Shown here: in pieces, positions 31,416 to 44,000 of the stretch
Position numbering within the stretch: position 1 is the first letter of the stretch
Layout of the letters: every line of letters begins with the position of its first letter
NCBI RefSeq assembly: GCF_002079055.1
Contig: NC_047495.1
Span: 62,001-126,000, forward strand
Reading direction: 5' to 3'
Source of the DNA: Saccharomyces paradoxus
Taxonomy: Eukaryota > Ascomycota > Saccharomycetes > Saccharomycetales > Saccharomycetaceae
DNA length: 64,000 nucleotides
Notes under the pieces: model-generated
The model's database searches: none
What the model was told of the DNA's origin: nothing
Seen by the model: the letters and a program-made list of their open reading frames with translations, nothing else
Position numbers and translations under genes: made by a program

Positions 31416-31863
31416 TTTTCTCGATTTGTTCTTCACCTTACGTCTTCAACAAGAAAAATAAAACGTATAAAGATATAGTGCAAATAATATTGTGTAGTTA
31501 CTAAATGGCTAATATAATTATTACACAGCAGCCCAAGATTGAACTGTCCTGCACAACCTACATTGACCCATTGCAATAGCAGATTCTCAGGCATAAGCTT
31601 GGAGAGTTTTACTACTGGCACAATTACCCATCGGGTTTGGCGAAGGGCTCTCTGCTGCCGGGCATGGACGCCGGAGGGGAAGTGTATCATGAAGGTAGTT
31701 TGCCCAGGCAGAACAATTTCTTCCTGAATCGATGTAGCTGCCCAGACCCAAGCCGAAGTATAGTAAACTAATTCTCTCGGCCCGACGCGGAAAAAATTCA
31801 ATATTCCATAAATAATGTACAGGTGTATTAGGGTGTACCGATGCTTTAAATGTACGCATGTAG
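31416..31863 (-). promoter_or_regulatory. RPL16A promoter and CSM2 3' region, with a 144-codon open frame
   Basis: The segment is GC-richer than other intergenic regions, mainly at about 31540-31790, where ribosomal-protein factor sites are expected; I could not assign a clean Rap1 site. A minus-strand ATG frame of 144 codons (31433-31867) crosses the whole region and overlaps the CSM2 stop. A second frame of 111 codons (31587-31922) is also open. Confidence 0.45.
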
Positions 31864-31867
31864 TCAT
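31433..31867 (-). CDS. Unrecognised 144-codon frame downstream of CSM2 (probably not a classical gene)
   Basis: The ATG (31867-31865) overlaps the CSM2 TGA as ATGA. The translation has no family resemblance I can see; it has several Trp, His and Tyr residues and no clear domain. It runs through the RPL16A promoter and ends in its 5' leader. No ORF of 100 or more codons is annotated here in S. cerevisiae as I recall, so the frame is probably young or accidental. Confidence 0.2.
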   Translation of the reverse strand: MTTCVHLKHRYTLIHLYIIYGILNFFRVGPRELVYYTSAWVWAATSIQEEIVLPGQTTFMIHFPSGVHARQQRALRQTRWVIVPVVKLSKLMPENLLLQWVNVGCAGQFNLGLLCNNYISHLVTTQYYLHYIFIRFIFLVEDVR

Positions 31868-32499
31868 TCGAGTAATGAATCTGCGTAATACTTCCAGATA
31901 TATTCAGCAAGGGAATCTCCATTTTTAATTCGCCTTCTCTTGTTACGCACAGATGATGTTCTTGTATCGTTATTTTTTACCAAGTAATAATCCAAAAGCT
32001 GCTCCTTAGGGAATTCTAGCAGTGTTCTTATAGATGCATTCTCATCATTCCCCATTATACGTAATTTGAGCAAAATGTCCCTTAATAATTCGTGTGATCT
32101 TTGAGGAGAAGATTTGAACTGGGTGTTTCTAAACATGACTTCCAACCCATTAATATACAGGATGATCTTTAGCGGTTCTCTCACGGCGTCTTTTGTACCT
32201 CTTTGAGCGTTTATTTTATTCATGGATAAAATCTGTAGTAGTTTTACTGTTATGGCACTAAGTTCTTCGAGATCAAGGCAAGTGTTGATTCTGATATTCT
32301 CGTATATTTTGACGTTTTCTGGAAGGTTTGGCGGTACAAATTTTTGGAATTGGTTTAGTGGGAATGAGCTCGTGGCATCAATAAAAAATAACTGGGTAAT
32401 AACATGCTCTTTCGAAAGATTCTGCTTGATGAATTGGCAAAGTTTGCCCTTTGTCGGTGAAGGCCAAATGGTAATCAGTTCCAAATGTTCATATTCCAT
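31864..32499 (-). CDS. CSM2: Shu complex subunit, Rad51 regulator
   Basis: Csm2 works with Psy3, Shu1 and Shu2 to promote Rad51 filament assembly in recombination and error-free damage bypass. The 211-residue protein has the compact Rad51-paralogue-like fold without Walker motifs and a basic stretch near residues 185-196 (SVRNKRRRIKNG). It lacks two residues of an Asn-Glu repeat (NDENASI) relative to the 213-residue S. cerevisiae form I recall. The first ATG is used. Confidence 0.94.
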   Translation of the reverse strand: MEYEHLELITIWPSPTKGKLCQFIKQNLSKEHVITQLFFIDATSSFPLNQFQKFVPPNLPENVKIYENIRINTCLDLEELSAITVKLLQILSMNKINAQRGTKDAVREPLKIILYINGLEVMFRNTQFKSSPQRSHELLRDILLKLRIMGNDENASIRTLLEFPKEQLLDYYLVKNNDTRTSSVRNKRRRIKNGDSLAEYIWKYYADSLLE

Positions 32500-32772
32500 C
32501 TTCGCCGCTCGATTTAGCCTTTTCTTTTCATTTTTTTATTTTCTTTTCTGGCGGTTTCCTTTATTATTAAAATAAATAAACTAATGGGGCTTTCGCGTTT
32601 GGTAAGACAGAGGTACAGAAGTCATTAAGAATCAAAAATTTATTCAATATAAAGATATAAATCGAGGAATTCTGTTTATGTAATCGTTAATCTAAGCCAT
32701 GTAAGACATTTCTTACACGGGTCTTTGTTCTTTGTTGTTTAATAATACATATGGGTTCGTTCAGGCTGAATA

Positions 32773-34224
32773 TCAACTCAGAGCAGAATTGTTCACATTT
32801 GCGTTTGTTGTTACGTTCATCGATGTCGTGGTAGATATTTGGCCAGTTAGTTGAGTTTTTTGTAATTGCGGAGCGCTCTCACCTAAAATCGAGCTAGTAG
32901 CTTGTAAGGACTTTTTTACTTTCTGTGCTTTTATTCCCCTCGTGTCTATTGAAGAAGATTCAGGAGCAGGAATTTCTCCAAATTTGGACATGTGTAATTG
33001 CAGCTGCCTTGTCACTGATGCGCCTCGTCTAATCTTACTCAACTTACCGGCGTTCCACTTGTTCAAGAAATCACGTCTGACCTCATTGCTAATTTTCCAG
33101 TTCATCCCCTTTCCTTGTTGGCCAGCTCTTTTTGGCACCTTTTCGAAGGCTTTATTTAGGGACAGGTTATGCCTCACGGAGTTTTGCCATGCCATTTGAG
33201 AAAACCTATAAAATGCGTAGTTATCAGAGATAAATTTGTAAATATCCGCCAATGAAATACTACCTTCGGGTGTCGAAAGGATGGCTTGAGTGATCATCGA
33301 TGCATAGGACTGTGGCGGTTTGATGTATCTGTTTTCATCCAGCGATAAGTCTGACGGATTTTCTATATGGGGTACATTATTGTTAGTGATGACATTGGTA
33401 CTACTGGACGTGTAAGTATTCGGTCTAATCCCCCCTCTGGTGTAATTTTGGTCATCATCTTCTTCCTCCATCATAATCGTGTCTCCATGCGGATCCCCTA
33501 TAGGATTGACATCTGATGATGATAATGGCGTGTGTAGGTGGTCTAGCCGTTGTAATCGAGCTTCTTCCTGTAACCTTTGCTCTCTTAAATACGTGGAACC
33601 TTCGATAATATTGCGCAGCAATGGGTTGTTGTTGCCATTCGTACCATAAGTGGATAGTAATTTGGGCATGAGGTGATTCAGGCAATAATCCGATATAACA
33701 GTTTCTTGTTCCGGCAATATAAAAATCATTTGGACACCTCCAATGTCTACGATACAACCTGACTGTAGCACTGTGGGAGGAGAGTCGGGACCTGTGGGAA
33801 TTCTTCTAAAATTGACCTTAGCACCATTTCTACCGAATATCTGTAGTTCCCATGATCCGCTTTCCAGGTTGAACCTGATCGCAGCATGCTTTCTAGACAC
33901 AATCTTTGCAGGACCAAGGTCGATGTCTATATTCTTCTTCACAACTGCGCCTGGTATGGCATTCAAGCTCAGGTTGTCTGTATTCCTACCAATGGTAACT
34001 TCTAATTTTTGTACATAGTAGGTCCAATCACATCCAGCTATCTTAGCGTACGCGTTGACTTCTCTAGCAATGCTCAAATTATTGGAATAGTCACTCGACA
34101 CTGCCACCGGCTCACTTGACGAGCTAAGAACACACGTCACTGCATTAACAAGCCCTTGGCGATCCTGGGCTGTATACGAACTATACTTACCGCTAAATTT
34201 TTGTTCGCTACTGGTAACAGACAT
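32773..34224 (-). CDS. FKH1: Forkhead transcription factor of the CLB2 cluster and origin timing
   Basis: Fkh1 controls G2/M genes and early replication origins and binds the mating-type recombination enhancer. The 483-residue protein has an FHA domain at about 75-175: Gly79-Arg80, Ser110-Arg-Lys-His113 and Asn133 are the phosphothreonine-binding residues. A winged-helix forkhead domain at about 300-390 has the recognition helix WQNSVRHNLSLNKAF. A basic and Gln/Thr-rich C-terminus follows. The first ATG is used; ASG1 lies divergent 545 nt away. Confidence 0.97.
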   Translation of the reverse strand: MSVTSSEQKFSGKYSSYTAQDRQGLVNAVTCVLSSSSEPVAVSSDYSNNLSIAREVNAYAKIAGCDWTYYVQKLEVTIGRNTDNLSLNAIPGAVVKKNIDIDLGPAKIVSRKHAAIRFNLESGSWELQIFGRNGAKVNFRRIPTGPDSPPTVLQSGCIVDIGGVQMIFILPEQETVISDYCLNHLMPKLLSTYGTNGNNNPLLRNIIEGSTYLREQRLQEEARLQRLDHLHTPLSSSDVNPIGDPHGDTIMMEEEDDDQNYTRGGIRPNTYTSSSTNVITNNNVPHIENPSDLSLDENRYIKPPQSYASMITQAILSTPEGSISLADIYKFISDNYAFYRFSQMAWQNSVRHNLSLNKAFEKVPKRAGQQGKGMNWKISNEVRRDFLNKWNAGKLSKIRRGASVTRQLQLHMSKFGEIPAPESSSIDTRGIKAQKVKKSLQATSSILGESAPQLQKTQLTGQISTTTSMNVTTNANVNNSALS

Positions 34225-34769
34225 TTATTATTACTATCTCTCTCCAATCCTTTCTTTGATAGCTGACCCGATAACTTATACGCTATTACTTAAGCCTTCG
34301 ATATTTTATGCAATCAGGCTGCATCCAAATATCTTGACATCTTGTTCTCTCTTTCTATACCGTTTCTGATTTGTTTATGTTTTTCCATTTTTTTGTTTAC
34401 CTCATCCATGGAGAATAACCTACTTTATAACTTTTTAAACCTAATACATATTCTATCTTTTTGTTTTAGACCTTTTTATAATATTCTTAAGCCCTGTATA
34501 ATGTAAACCCTAATAATTTCTTTTTTTTTTTTGGATAATTTTTTTTTCAAAAATGACTAAAGTAAATGGAGTTTGTCTATTTGGACATGACCATCTATTG
34601 TTGAACTTGTTCCTTGCATTGGAGACAATCAGTACTCGAAATTTTTATAAATCGGTTAGAAAATCTCGAAGAGGTTAATATAAATTAAAAAAAGCACCTC
34701 TTTTTATTTGTTTTGCATAAGGAAAGAGACAAGGAAAAAGGAGCGCATATAATAATTGATAAGGGCGTT
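34225..34769. promoter_or_regulatory. FKH1-ASG1 divergent promoter
   Basis: This AT-rich region has T runs around 34519-34532 and 34541-34548. A partial match to the replication-origin core (TTTATGTTT) lies near 34374-34382, but its 5' flank is G. I found no classical cell-cycle box and no short frame with support. Confidence 0.45.
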
Positions 34770-37332
34770 ATGCCGGAACAAGCGCAACAAGGGGAACAGT
34801 CTGTCAAGAGAAGAAGGGTCACTAGAGCCTGTGATGAGTGTAGAAAGAAGAAAGTTAAATGTGATGGTCAGCAGCCCTGTATCCATTGTACTGTGTACTC
34901 TTATGAATGTACTTATAAGAAGCCCACAAAGAGGACACAGAACTCCGGAAACTCCGGAGTCCTAGCACTGGGCAATGCCGCTGCTGCTGGCCCATCATCA
35001 AGTGCTGTGGTAGCTGCTGCTGCTTCCAATCCAAATAAACTTCTTTCAAGCGTTAAAGCAGAAAGGACTATTTTGCCGGGAGCTTCTACAATACCTCCAA
35101 GTAACAACTCGTCTAAACCAAGAAAGTATAAGACTAAGAGCACAAGGCTGCAATCAAAGATTGACAGGTACAAACAGATCTTTGACGAGATCTTCCCGCA
35201 GTTACCTGATATAGACAATCTGGATATTCCTGTGTTCTTGCAGATCTTTCACAATTTTAAGAGGGACTCCCAGTCGTTTCTAGACGACACTGTGAAAGAA
35301 TATATGTTAATTGTCAACGACAGTTCTTCTCCAATCCAACCAGTGCTCTCTTCAAATTCAAAAAACTCCACACCAGATGAATTTTTACCTAATATGAAAA
35401 GCGACTCGAATAGTGCCTCTAGCATCAATAAGGAACAAGACAGTACAGATACATACTCCAATATTCCGGTCGGTAGAGAAATAAAAATTATTCTACCACC
35501 AAAAGCAATCGCTTTGCAATTCGTGAAAAGTACGTGGGAACATTGCTGTGTTCTTCTCCGATTTTATCACAGACCATCGTTCATTAGGCAATTGGATGAA
35601 TTGTATGAGACAGATCCGAACAATTACACGTCCAAGCAAATGCAATTTTTACCATTGTGCTACGCTGCAATTGCTGTGGGAGCATTATTCTCGAAATCCA
35701 TTGTCTCAAATGACTCTTCAAGGGAAAAGTTTTTACAGGATGAAGGTTACAAGTACTTCATTGCGGCAAGGAAACTAATCGATATTACAAATGCCCGCGA
35801 CTTAAATTCCATACAAGCAATTTTGATGCTGTTTATATTCTTACAATGTTCCGCACGTTTATCAACGTGTTACACTTATATCGGTGTGGCCATGAGAAGT
35901 GCTTTGAGAGCTGGCTTTCACAGGAAATTGAGCTCCAATTCTGGCTTTAGTCCGATAGAGATCGAGATGAGGAAACGCCTTTTTTACACAATCTATAAAC
36001 TCGACGTTTACATCAATGCAATGTTAGGCTTACCGAGATCTATTTCTCCAGATGATTTTGATCAAACTTTACCCCTGGATTTATCAGATGAAAATATCAC
36101 TGAGGTGGCGTACTTACCTGAAAACCAACATTCCGTTTTATCAAGTACGGGGATATCTAATGAACATACGAAACTATTTTTGATCTTAAATGAGATTATC
36201 TCGGAACTATATCCAATAAAAAAAACTAGTAATATAATTTCTCATGAAACAGTTACTAGTTTGGAGTTGAAGTTGAGAAATTGGTTGGATTCATTACCTA
36301 AAGAACTAATACCTAACGCGAAGAATATCGATCCTGAATATGAAAGGGCAAATCGCTTATTACATTTATCCTTTTTGCACGTCCAAATAATTTTGTACAG
36401 GCCTTTTATTCATTATTTGTCACGCAACATGAATGCTGAGAATGTGGATCCCTTATGTTACCGGAGAGCAAGAAACTCTATTGCCGTTGCTAGAACGGTT
36501 ATTAAGTTAGCAAAAGAGATGGTTAGCAATAATTTATTAACTGGTTCATACTGGTATGCCTGTTATACAATTTTTTACTCCGTTGCAGGTCTCTTATTTT
36601 ACATCCATGAAGCACAACTGCCTGATAAGGACAGCGCTAGAGAATATTACGACATTTTGAAAGATGCAGAAACTGGCAGAAGTGTTCTTATTCAACTGAA
36701 GGATTCCAGTATGGCTGCTAGTAGAACCTATAATTTATTGAACCAAATTTTTGAAAAATTAAACTCAAAAACTATCCAACTTACCGCACTACATTCATCA
36801 CCATCCAACGAAAGCGCTTCTTTGGTGGCTAATAATTCCTCCGCTCTGAAACCCCATTCAGCAGAATCATTGCAACCACCTGTATTCTTTTCCTCTCAAG
36901 ATACGAAGAATAGATTTTCATTAGCCAAGAATGACGAAGGTACCAATGATTATGCCATGGCAAATTACCTGAATAATACACCGATTTCCGAAAATCCTTT
37001 AAATGAAGCACAACAGCAAGATCAAATATCTCAAGGGACGAATAATATGTCCAATGAAAGAGATTCGAACAGCTTCCTTTCTACTGATATTAGACTTGAT
37101 AATAACGGCCAGCCAAATATGCTTGATGCTGCAGATGACGTCTTTATCAGGAATGACGGCGACATTCCTGCTAACAATGCATTCGATTTTAGCGGTAATA
37201 AAAGCAATGCATCAAATAACTCCAACCCAGAAACCATTAACAACAATTATAATGATAACAGTAACAGTAACAACGATGGTAAAAGCAACAACAACAATAG
37301 TGACAATAATAGTAATAATAATAATAATAATA

Positions 37333-37375
<43 letters not shown>

Positions 37376-37667
37376 TAATAATAATAATTATAACAATAGC
37401 AACAATAGCAACAATAACAATAATAATAGTAATGACTTCGGCATCAAGATTGATAACAATTCACCGTCTTACGAAGGGTTTTCTCAGTTACAAATACCAC
37501 TTTCACAAGACAATGTCAACATAGAAGAAAAAGGGGAGATGTCACCCAACGTTGAAAGTAAAAACGAACAAAATACGGCTGATTCAAACGATATTCTTGG
37601 AGTATTTGATCAGTTAGACGCTCAACTATTTGGAAAGTATTTACCCTTAAATTACCCTTCCGAATGA
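34770..37667 (+). CDS. ASG1: Zn(II)2Cys6 transcription factor, activator of stress genes
   Basis: Asg1 is a nuclear zinc-cluster regulator. The 965-residue protein has six cysteines at 21, 24, 31, 37, 40 and 47 (C-X2-C-X6-C-X5-C-X2-C-X6-C), a basic linker, and a fungal middle homology region at about 250-620 (FYHRPSF, GFHRKL, RKRLFYTIYKLD). A very Asn-rich C-terminal half includes a near-pure Asn tract encoded by AAT repeats (about 37305-37435). I start at ATG 34770, since the frame upstream opens only with TTG. It is convergent with TAO3. Confidence 0.96.
37305..37435 (+). repeat. AAT microsatellite encoding poly-Asn in ASG1
   Basis: This is a near-continuous AAT/AAC repeat with few interruptions (AGT, GAT, TAT). 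Its purest part lies at about 37311-37377. Length polymorphism is likely. Confidence 0.9.
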
Positions 37668-38063
37668 AAGCATTATCTTTGATTTATATCTATAATATTG
37701 TGGCTATGGCACTTGCTGGACATAGGCTTAATACGTTTATGTGTGTATTTATATATGTCAATAATAATAATAATAATAATAATGGTAACAAATAGCTATA
37801 ACAAAAGATGGTACCAACAGAAAAACTAGTTTTTTCTTTAATATCTATTTTCTATTTATGATTCTCCTTCGTTCCTCAACCTTTTCTTTCAAAATAAGGA
37901 TAATAAAGAGAAAACTTAAATAATATAGTAAAAAATGCTAACGATTTCTCCCTAAAATTACCTAATTTTTGAATTAGCAGTAGATATGCGCGAAACGTCT
38001 TCAACTTTGGCATGTTATCATAACCAAGATCTGCTTTATATTTGTTCGAACAAAGAGCTTGAC
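37668..38063. other. ASG1-TAO3 convergent intergenic region with a second AAT repeat
   Basis: A pure AAT run of about eight units lies at 37760-37783. A TTTATATTT core at 38035-38043 resembles the origin consensus but has C and G at its flanks. By synteny an S. cerevisiae origin (ARS912, from memory) lies about here, so an origin is possible but unproven. Terminators of both genes are also in this stretch. Confidence 0.4.
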
Positions 38064-41000
38064 TTATATTCTCGGCTTACCGTTCCTGTTTATTTTCACA
38101 GCAAAGGAATCAGCCAAATGGGTTTTAAATGAAACATTAGATGGGGTTCTAGATAGGCTTCTGTTCAGTATGACTGAGACCTTTTTGTCATACAACTGTG
38201 GAGCAGACTCAAAGGAAAAAGTTTGATCAGTGCGAGTGGTTTCAATTGAATCAGAACGTCCATGTGGAATTCCTATGCCCATTTTAGACGAAATATTCGG
38301 CACATTTGTATCCTTTGTGAAAAAGCTATCAAGGTTATCCAGTTCTGCCCACATATGACTTAGTGAAGCGTCCTTTTCTTCTGCAACAGAAATGGAATCA
38401 TTTGTATCCATTCTACCAAGGTCATAATCGCCGTCCGCATGAAACTCGACAATTGTATCCATCCTGCCAAGTTCGTAGTCACCATCCGCATGAAATTCGA
38501 TAACTGCATCCATATCATCCGATCCGTGTGTAGAGACTTCATCTGATTTGCTTGTGCCACATGTCATAAACACTGCGTGAACGTTGTGCCTAGTCGTAGC
38601 CGCGGTCATTGTTGGCATAGGAACAGACCAACCGCTATCTTCAGGCAAACCAAACAAGGTAGTGGTAGCATTATCGCCATCTTTCACATCTTTATTTCCC
38701 ATGGTTATCCTTAGAACGTCCTTATCCATCTTACTTCCGGAAACATTCGGCACGCAATCTAAGACTTCCAAAGCCTTTGCTTCGTATTCAGTAAATAATA
38801 ATCTTAGTAACGGAGAGATCAAATCAGCACCGACTCCAATAAACTCTGGCCTTCTTAAATCAATTAGGGGAAAAACATATTTCAAAATCTCTAGAGTTTG
38901 AACTCTGATCCATCCTATTTTATTGAACAAAAGGCCCAGAAGGAATACCAACGTTTGAGCGGAATACGAGGGAAAGTAGTTTCTAGATATGAAGCTCACT
39001 ACTTGGCTCATAAAATCTTTCTTCGATCTAAATTTATTTTTTGCCAAAGAATCTATTAAACGGGAGAGGGAAGGTTGCTTGTATGCATTTGCAAGTTCAA
39101 TTAATGAATCCGCAGCAACCTGGATGCCCGTAAAATCTTTGCGATCCATTGCATTCAAAAATCTCGGAAGGTTTGCTATTAATGCAAAAAGCAGCCTAGA
39201 TTCTGTATTTGCTATAATTCGGCTATCTTTCAACAAATTTAACTTATCCAAAAATTTCCATGTAATTTCCAAGGAATTTGCAGATCGCAGTCCAGTCATA
39301 ACTATTTGTTGTAAACCATCGAAGCGGCCTTCCCAATTTGAAGGAAAGATGGCAACTAAACACTGTACAGTATCCGGAGAATCTAAGTCAATCTTAGAAA
39401 TGAACTTACTTAAACATGATAATACTTCAATAAATTCTTGTTCATGAATGCTGCTCAAACATGCTGTAATCGACCAGAACAATTGCGGGAAACTGATCAA
39501 ATTCGTTGGATCAAGTTCGGCCATGATCGCATTCAAAGTCATCAGGATTTGCATGGCAAATCCTTGTATGTCGACATTTCCATCCGATATAGTATTCGAG
39601 AGCCTATGAAGCATATCACGCAGCATTTCCTGATCTAGAAATGTTAATAACGATCTAAAGATTTGAAATGACCTACACGCTATATGCCTAACTGAGCAAG
39701 TAGTTGCCCACTTTAAGGCAATCCTTTGCCAAGTCACTTGAAATTCATGTAGGTCTGTGAATATAGAAATTATATTCCTTATTAGTAAATCCATAGTTTT
39801 CGGTGATCTAGCACCTTTTTTCATCAAATTATCATATGACCACAAGGCATGCTTATTTCTTAGCAATTTCACAGTTTCCTCAGACTTTTCGTGACTTGGT
39901 GCTAACCCAAATATCAATGTAGATGCAATTTTACACGCGCTTTCATGAATAAGCGGCACATAATGGTCAAGCAAGCAAATGGACATATGTAATAAAAGGG
40001 GAATTTTTGCTTTTACAGATTCACTCAAATTAGTTAACAAATTCACTAAAAAGATGATCGAAAGCTGCGCCTTAGAAAAAATAATTCTTTTACCATTGTA
40101 ATTTAGACGTTCCCAAATATTTCCTAAAAAGGAATACTTATTATTGTTCATTGGCTCAGTAAACGTATGCTTGGCTAAAGGAACCATGCATTTGGGTTCC
40201 AGGTTATTCAATAGAGTATCAAGTAGTCCAATACCACCAGGAATATTTGCCAAATACAATACAATATCTCTTGCATACTGAACAAACAATGGATTACAAT
40301 GATTCATTGAAGAATTTATGATGTACTCCAATGATACATGTATATTTTGAAAAGAATTACCCTTGCCAAGAGAAATCCACAACTGCTCTACTTCGTTCGG
40401 TAATGAATCGTTGAGATCAATGGTAATGTAAAATAGGTTATTCAATACCATAAAGGTGTCCAGCTCTTCTAAAGATTTCAGCGTAAACTTGTTTACCCAA
40501 GGTACCATAAGCACCAATAAATCCCTTTTTATTTCGAAAGGAAATAAATCAAGTATTCTAACCAAGCTAGAAAATATCCTCAAACACAAATCTTGAGAGA
40601 GCAATTCGGCGAATATGCTAGAAATTTCCTTCGCAGTTGATTTGTAAACTGTCTTTGAAGAATTTGCTAGTCTCTCCTTAAATACTTTGGTATAAGAGGA
40701 GTTATGTAACTTTGTTTCAACAGCTGAAAGTAAATCAACAGCAAATGTCCTGGTATCTTCCTTATCTGCCACTAGTCCATACAAACCCAAAGAGACTAAT
40801 TCATCTTCATCTAATACCAAATTATCCAATTTCAAAACGGATTTACAAAGTGTAGTGTAGTATAAAACAGCTACCGAAGGATGTGAATGGTGTGAAACAC
40901 ATTGGAAAGCGACATCTCTAAACAGTTTGAAATTTTCCCTATTTTTGTCCAATAGATTCTCCAAAGCACGCACTCCAAGATTTTTTACGGTAGTGTTGTC

Positions 41001-44000
41001 GGAGTCAAAAAGTGCTTCGATCCAAGCAAGCAAATCTTCAGTATCGAAAGAGATTACAATGGGTAACTCTAAATTATCGTCCAAAGTTTGGGTTATTGGA
41101 TCTGAACATAAAACAACCATAGTCTCTAACACGATCATCTGCAACCTGTTTTTTTGGAACTCTATACCGGTTGTAATAGCGGTTCTATCTCTGCCATTGT
41201 CTGTATTTTTAATCATTATGGCATATCTTTCTTCAGATATGGGCTCATACTCACCATAACCACACCATTCCTTTAAGTAATTGAAACATGATGCACGTGC
41301 TTGGAAGGGAAACAACTCATTAATTAGTGGATGCTCTCTTACTGCCATATAATAGCTCAATATAAGACCTGCAAAGTAGCTTCGCAGTGATTGATACTCG
41401 TAGGAGATCTGTACAGAGTCCTTCTCAAGGAACTGTTTTGTTTTTTGCAAAAACTCTGATAATTTCCGAAGTATCCATTCATCATTAAATATCATATCCG
41501 CCTTTAAATACGGTGATAAAATAGTCAAAATATGAAACATTTCCACCCTGATTTGATTGTTGGTGCTCTCTTCTTTCCATGCAACTAAAAATACATCAAT
41601 AGCCTCGACGTATGCTTTAAAAATGTTGATATTCATTGAACTTAGCCCCGTTATTATGGCATCCCTAATCATAATATACTTTGCATTTAATAAAGGAAGA
41701 ACCATCTTGAAGATTGATTTCGCAGATTTGATCTTTTGGTGCTGAACAGTAAAGATTTGTTGACTCTTTTTCCTGCCATGTTGAGGAATATTGGAGGGAA
41801 TATGCAGTTTTTGGTCAAACGTGGACGTTAATGAAGTACATGCAGCAATCAAATATAGCTTCCATTGGTTTACTATTGTTTCCGGTAAAACGTTTTTGAG
41901 TTTGAAATCAACATCATTTGCTACCCGTAGAATTATTTCGTGCACTTGCACGAGCCTTATACAAACAATAGATCGACACAATGCCATTGCCATAGGACAG
42001 GTTTTGAAAACCAATGCCAGCAATTTAGGAAAGGCTCTTTGCCATAGCGCAGCATCCACTCCATACTCTGATTCGGCCAGCTTAATAAGTAAACCCCTTT
42101 TATATTTGGAATTCAGTCGACTGAATCTTGTTTTTTCAACTGCACTTAATGTTGCTTTATGTGGATTAATTAAAGTAGTAGTATTACACTCATTCAATAG
42201 ATCAATAAGTCTTGTTCCACGATCAGCTGCGAAATGGGATGATGATCTAGAGTGTCCGCTTGATAATTTTTCTGTTTTTTCCATCATTGCCTCGTCGAAT
42301 TTAAAAATAATTCTCAATATCTGAATACCCAATCTACGAATTTTTGCGTCGTGTGAACAGAGGAAAAATAGACCGTTCCCTTCTACCTCTTCAATAACTG
42401 TCACTGTATTTTTCCACTCCAGTTTTTCGGTTTCGTTACTTTCCTCTTGTTCTGGATCGATCGGCAACAAGCGAATTCCATCCAAACCAGTTTCTTTCTT
42501 ATTTTCCTCTTTATTAGATGACTGAAATTCTTCTAACCAGCACTCCAATAGTTCAACATAAAGCATCAATAATCTGTTATATTCTTTTGATGACAAGTAC
42601 GACATGTTATAGCTTGATTGTGTCTTTTCATCGAAATCGAATGAATATTTGGCAAACCATGTGACTAGAGTGTATGGATTCTTCTTAGAGGCCAATGCTC
42701 TTAGTGCATTTTGACTGCTAGAAGAGATCATTACCTCAGAATGAACAGCGTTCCTTGATAAAATCTCAATAGTAGATTTGTATGGGATAGTACGTGAAAT
42801 AGAAAGGCAACATGGTATAGCTTCAATGATAGTGCCGAACAATATAACATAAAACGACTTGTTTTTACTTGAGTCATTGTCATTAGAAAAGCTAAAGCCA
42901 AATGGACTGAATGCGTTTGATGATTGCTTTTGATGCTGATTTTCAGGAGACCAAACTTCAGAGCCAATGCTCGAGTCCAATAGAAGGAATAATTTATAAA
43001 AGTAATCTGATATTTCTTTGTGGTTTATGGAAGACGCTTCTTGAACCTGATTTACTGTGATGTTGTTTAAATTTAATTCATAAAGTCTATTATCATCCTC
43101 AGGAAACTTTGGCCTCTCTTTCGTAACCAACAAACCTTTGTATGTATTTATAGTCAAAATCAGCTTTTCGTAGTTGATATTTTCCAGGTTAGAGCCATTG
43201 AAAGATTGTCGTATCAATGGAATTAAAGCTTGTTCCATTAAAAAATTCGGATGCAAAAATCCAATTGATATTAGGGCATCTGTCAATGGGTTTAAGAGCC
43301 CAAAATCGCCGGTTATCCAATTCTCCTTTTTCCTTGTGTTCAAATATAGTTGTAAAAGCTTAGTTAGTGTCCTTGTGGTATTATTTAAAGTTTCTGGGCA
43401 TCTGTACAGATAAACCCAAACTAATCTCGATAAACCAACTGCAAAAATAATTCTTTCGTTCAAACTTTTGGACTTAACTTTTGAGGCATTTGCCTCCAAC
43501 AGCGACAACCATTGTTTAGAAAATAAATCTGGTGGTGATGCACACAAAATAGAGACTGTTAGTTTGAAACCACTAACCCAATACTTATTATCAGCTTGTA
43601 GCCTCTTGGCAGTGTTCAGTAAAGTAGACATTGCTTCTACCCACGTAGGATGGTTAACTTCTGCTGTCAATGAGCCGGCCAAAGGCAACAATAACTGATT
43701 AGTGACTTCAGCATACGCCAAACAAACTGGAAAATTTTCAGTCTTCGTGAAGAACTTCGATAAACTTTTCATAAAATCTGCACTCTCCTCAAATTTCTCC
43801 AGCGGATAGTTTTTTAACTTCAGATATCTCATACCAAGAATCAACAAATGTGTACTTGGCTCTAACTCAGGAGGTATATACGCTGGGATTTTTTCTAGAT
43901 CCGCTATAAATCTATCACTGACTGACAAAAATTTCTTTTCAGACATAGAGCCCAGAAGTTCAGCAAAGGAATTCCAATTTGAAGACTTGATTAAACTAGA

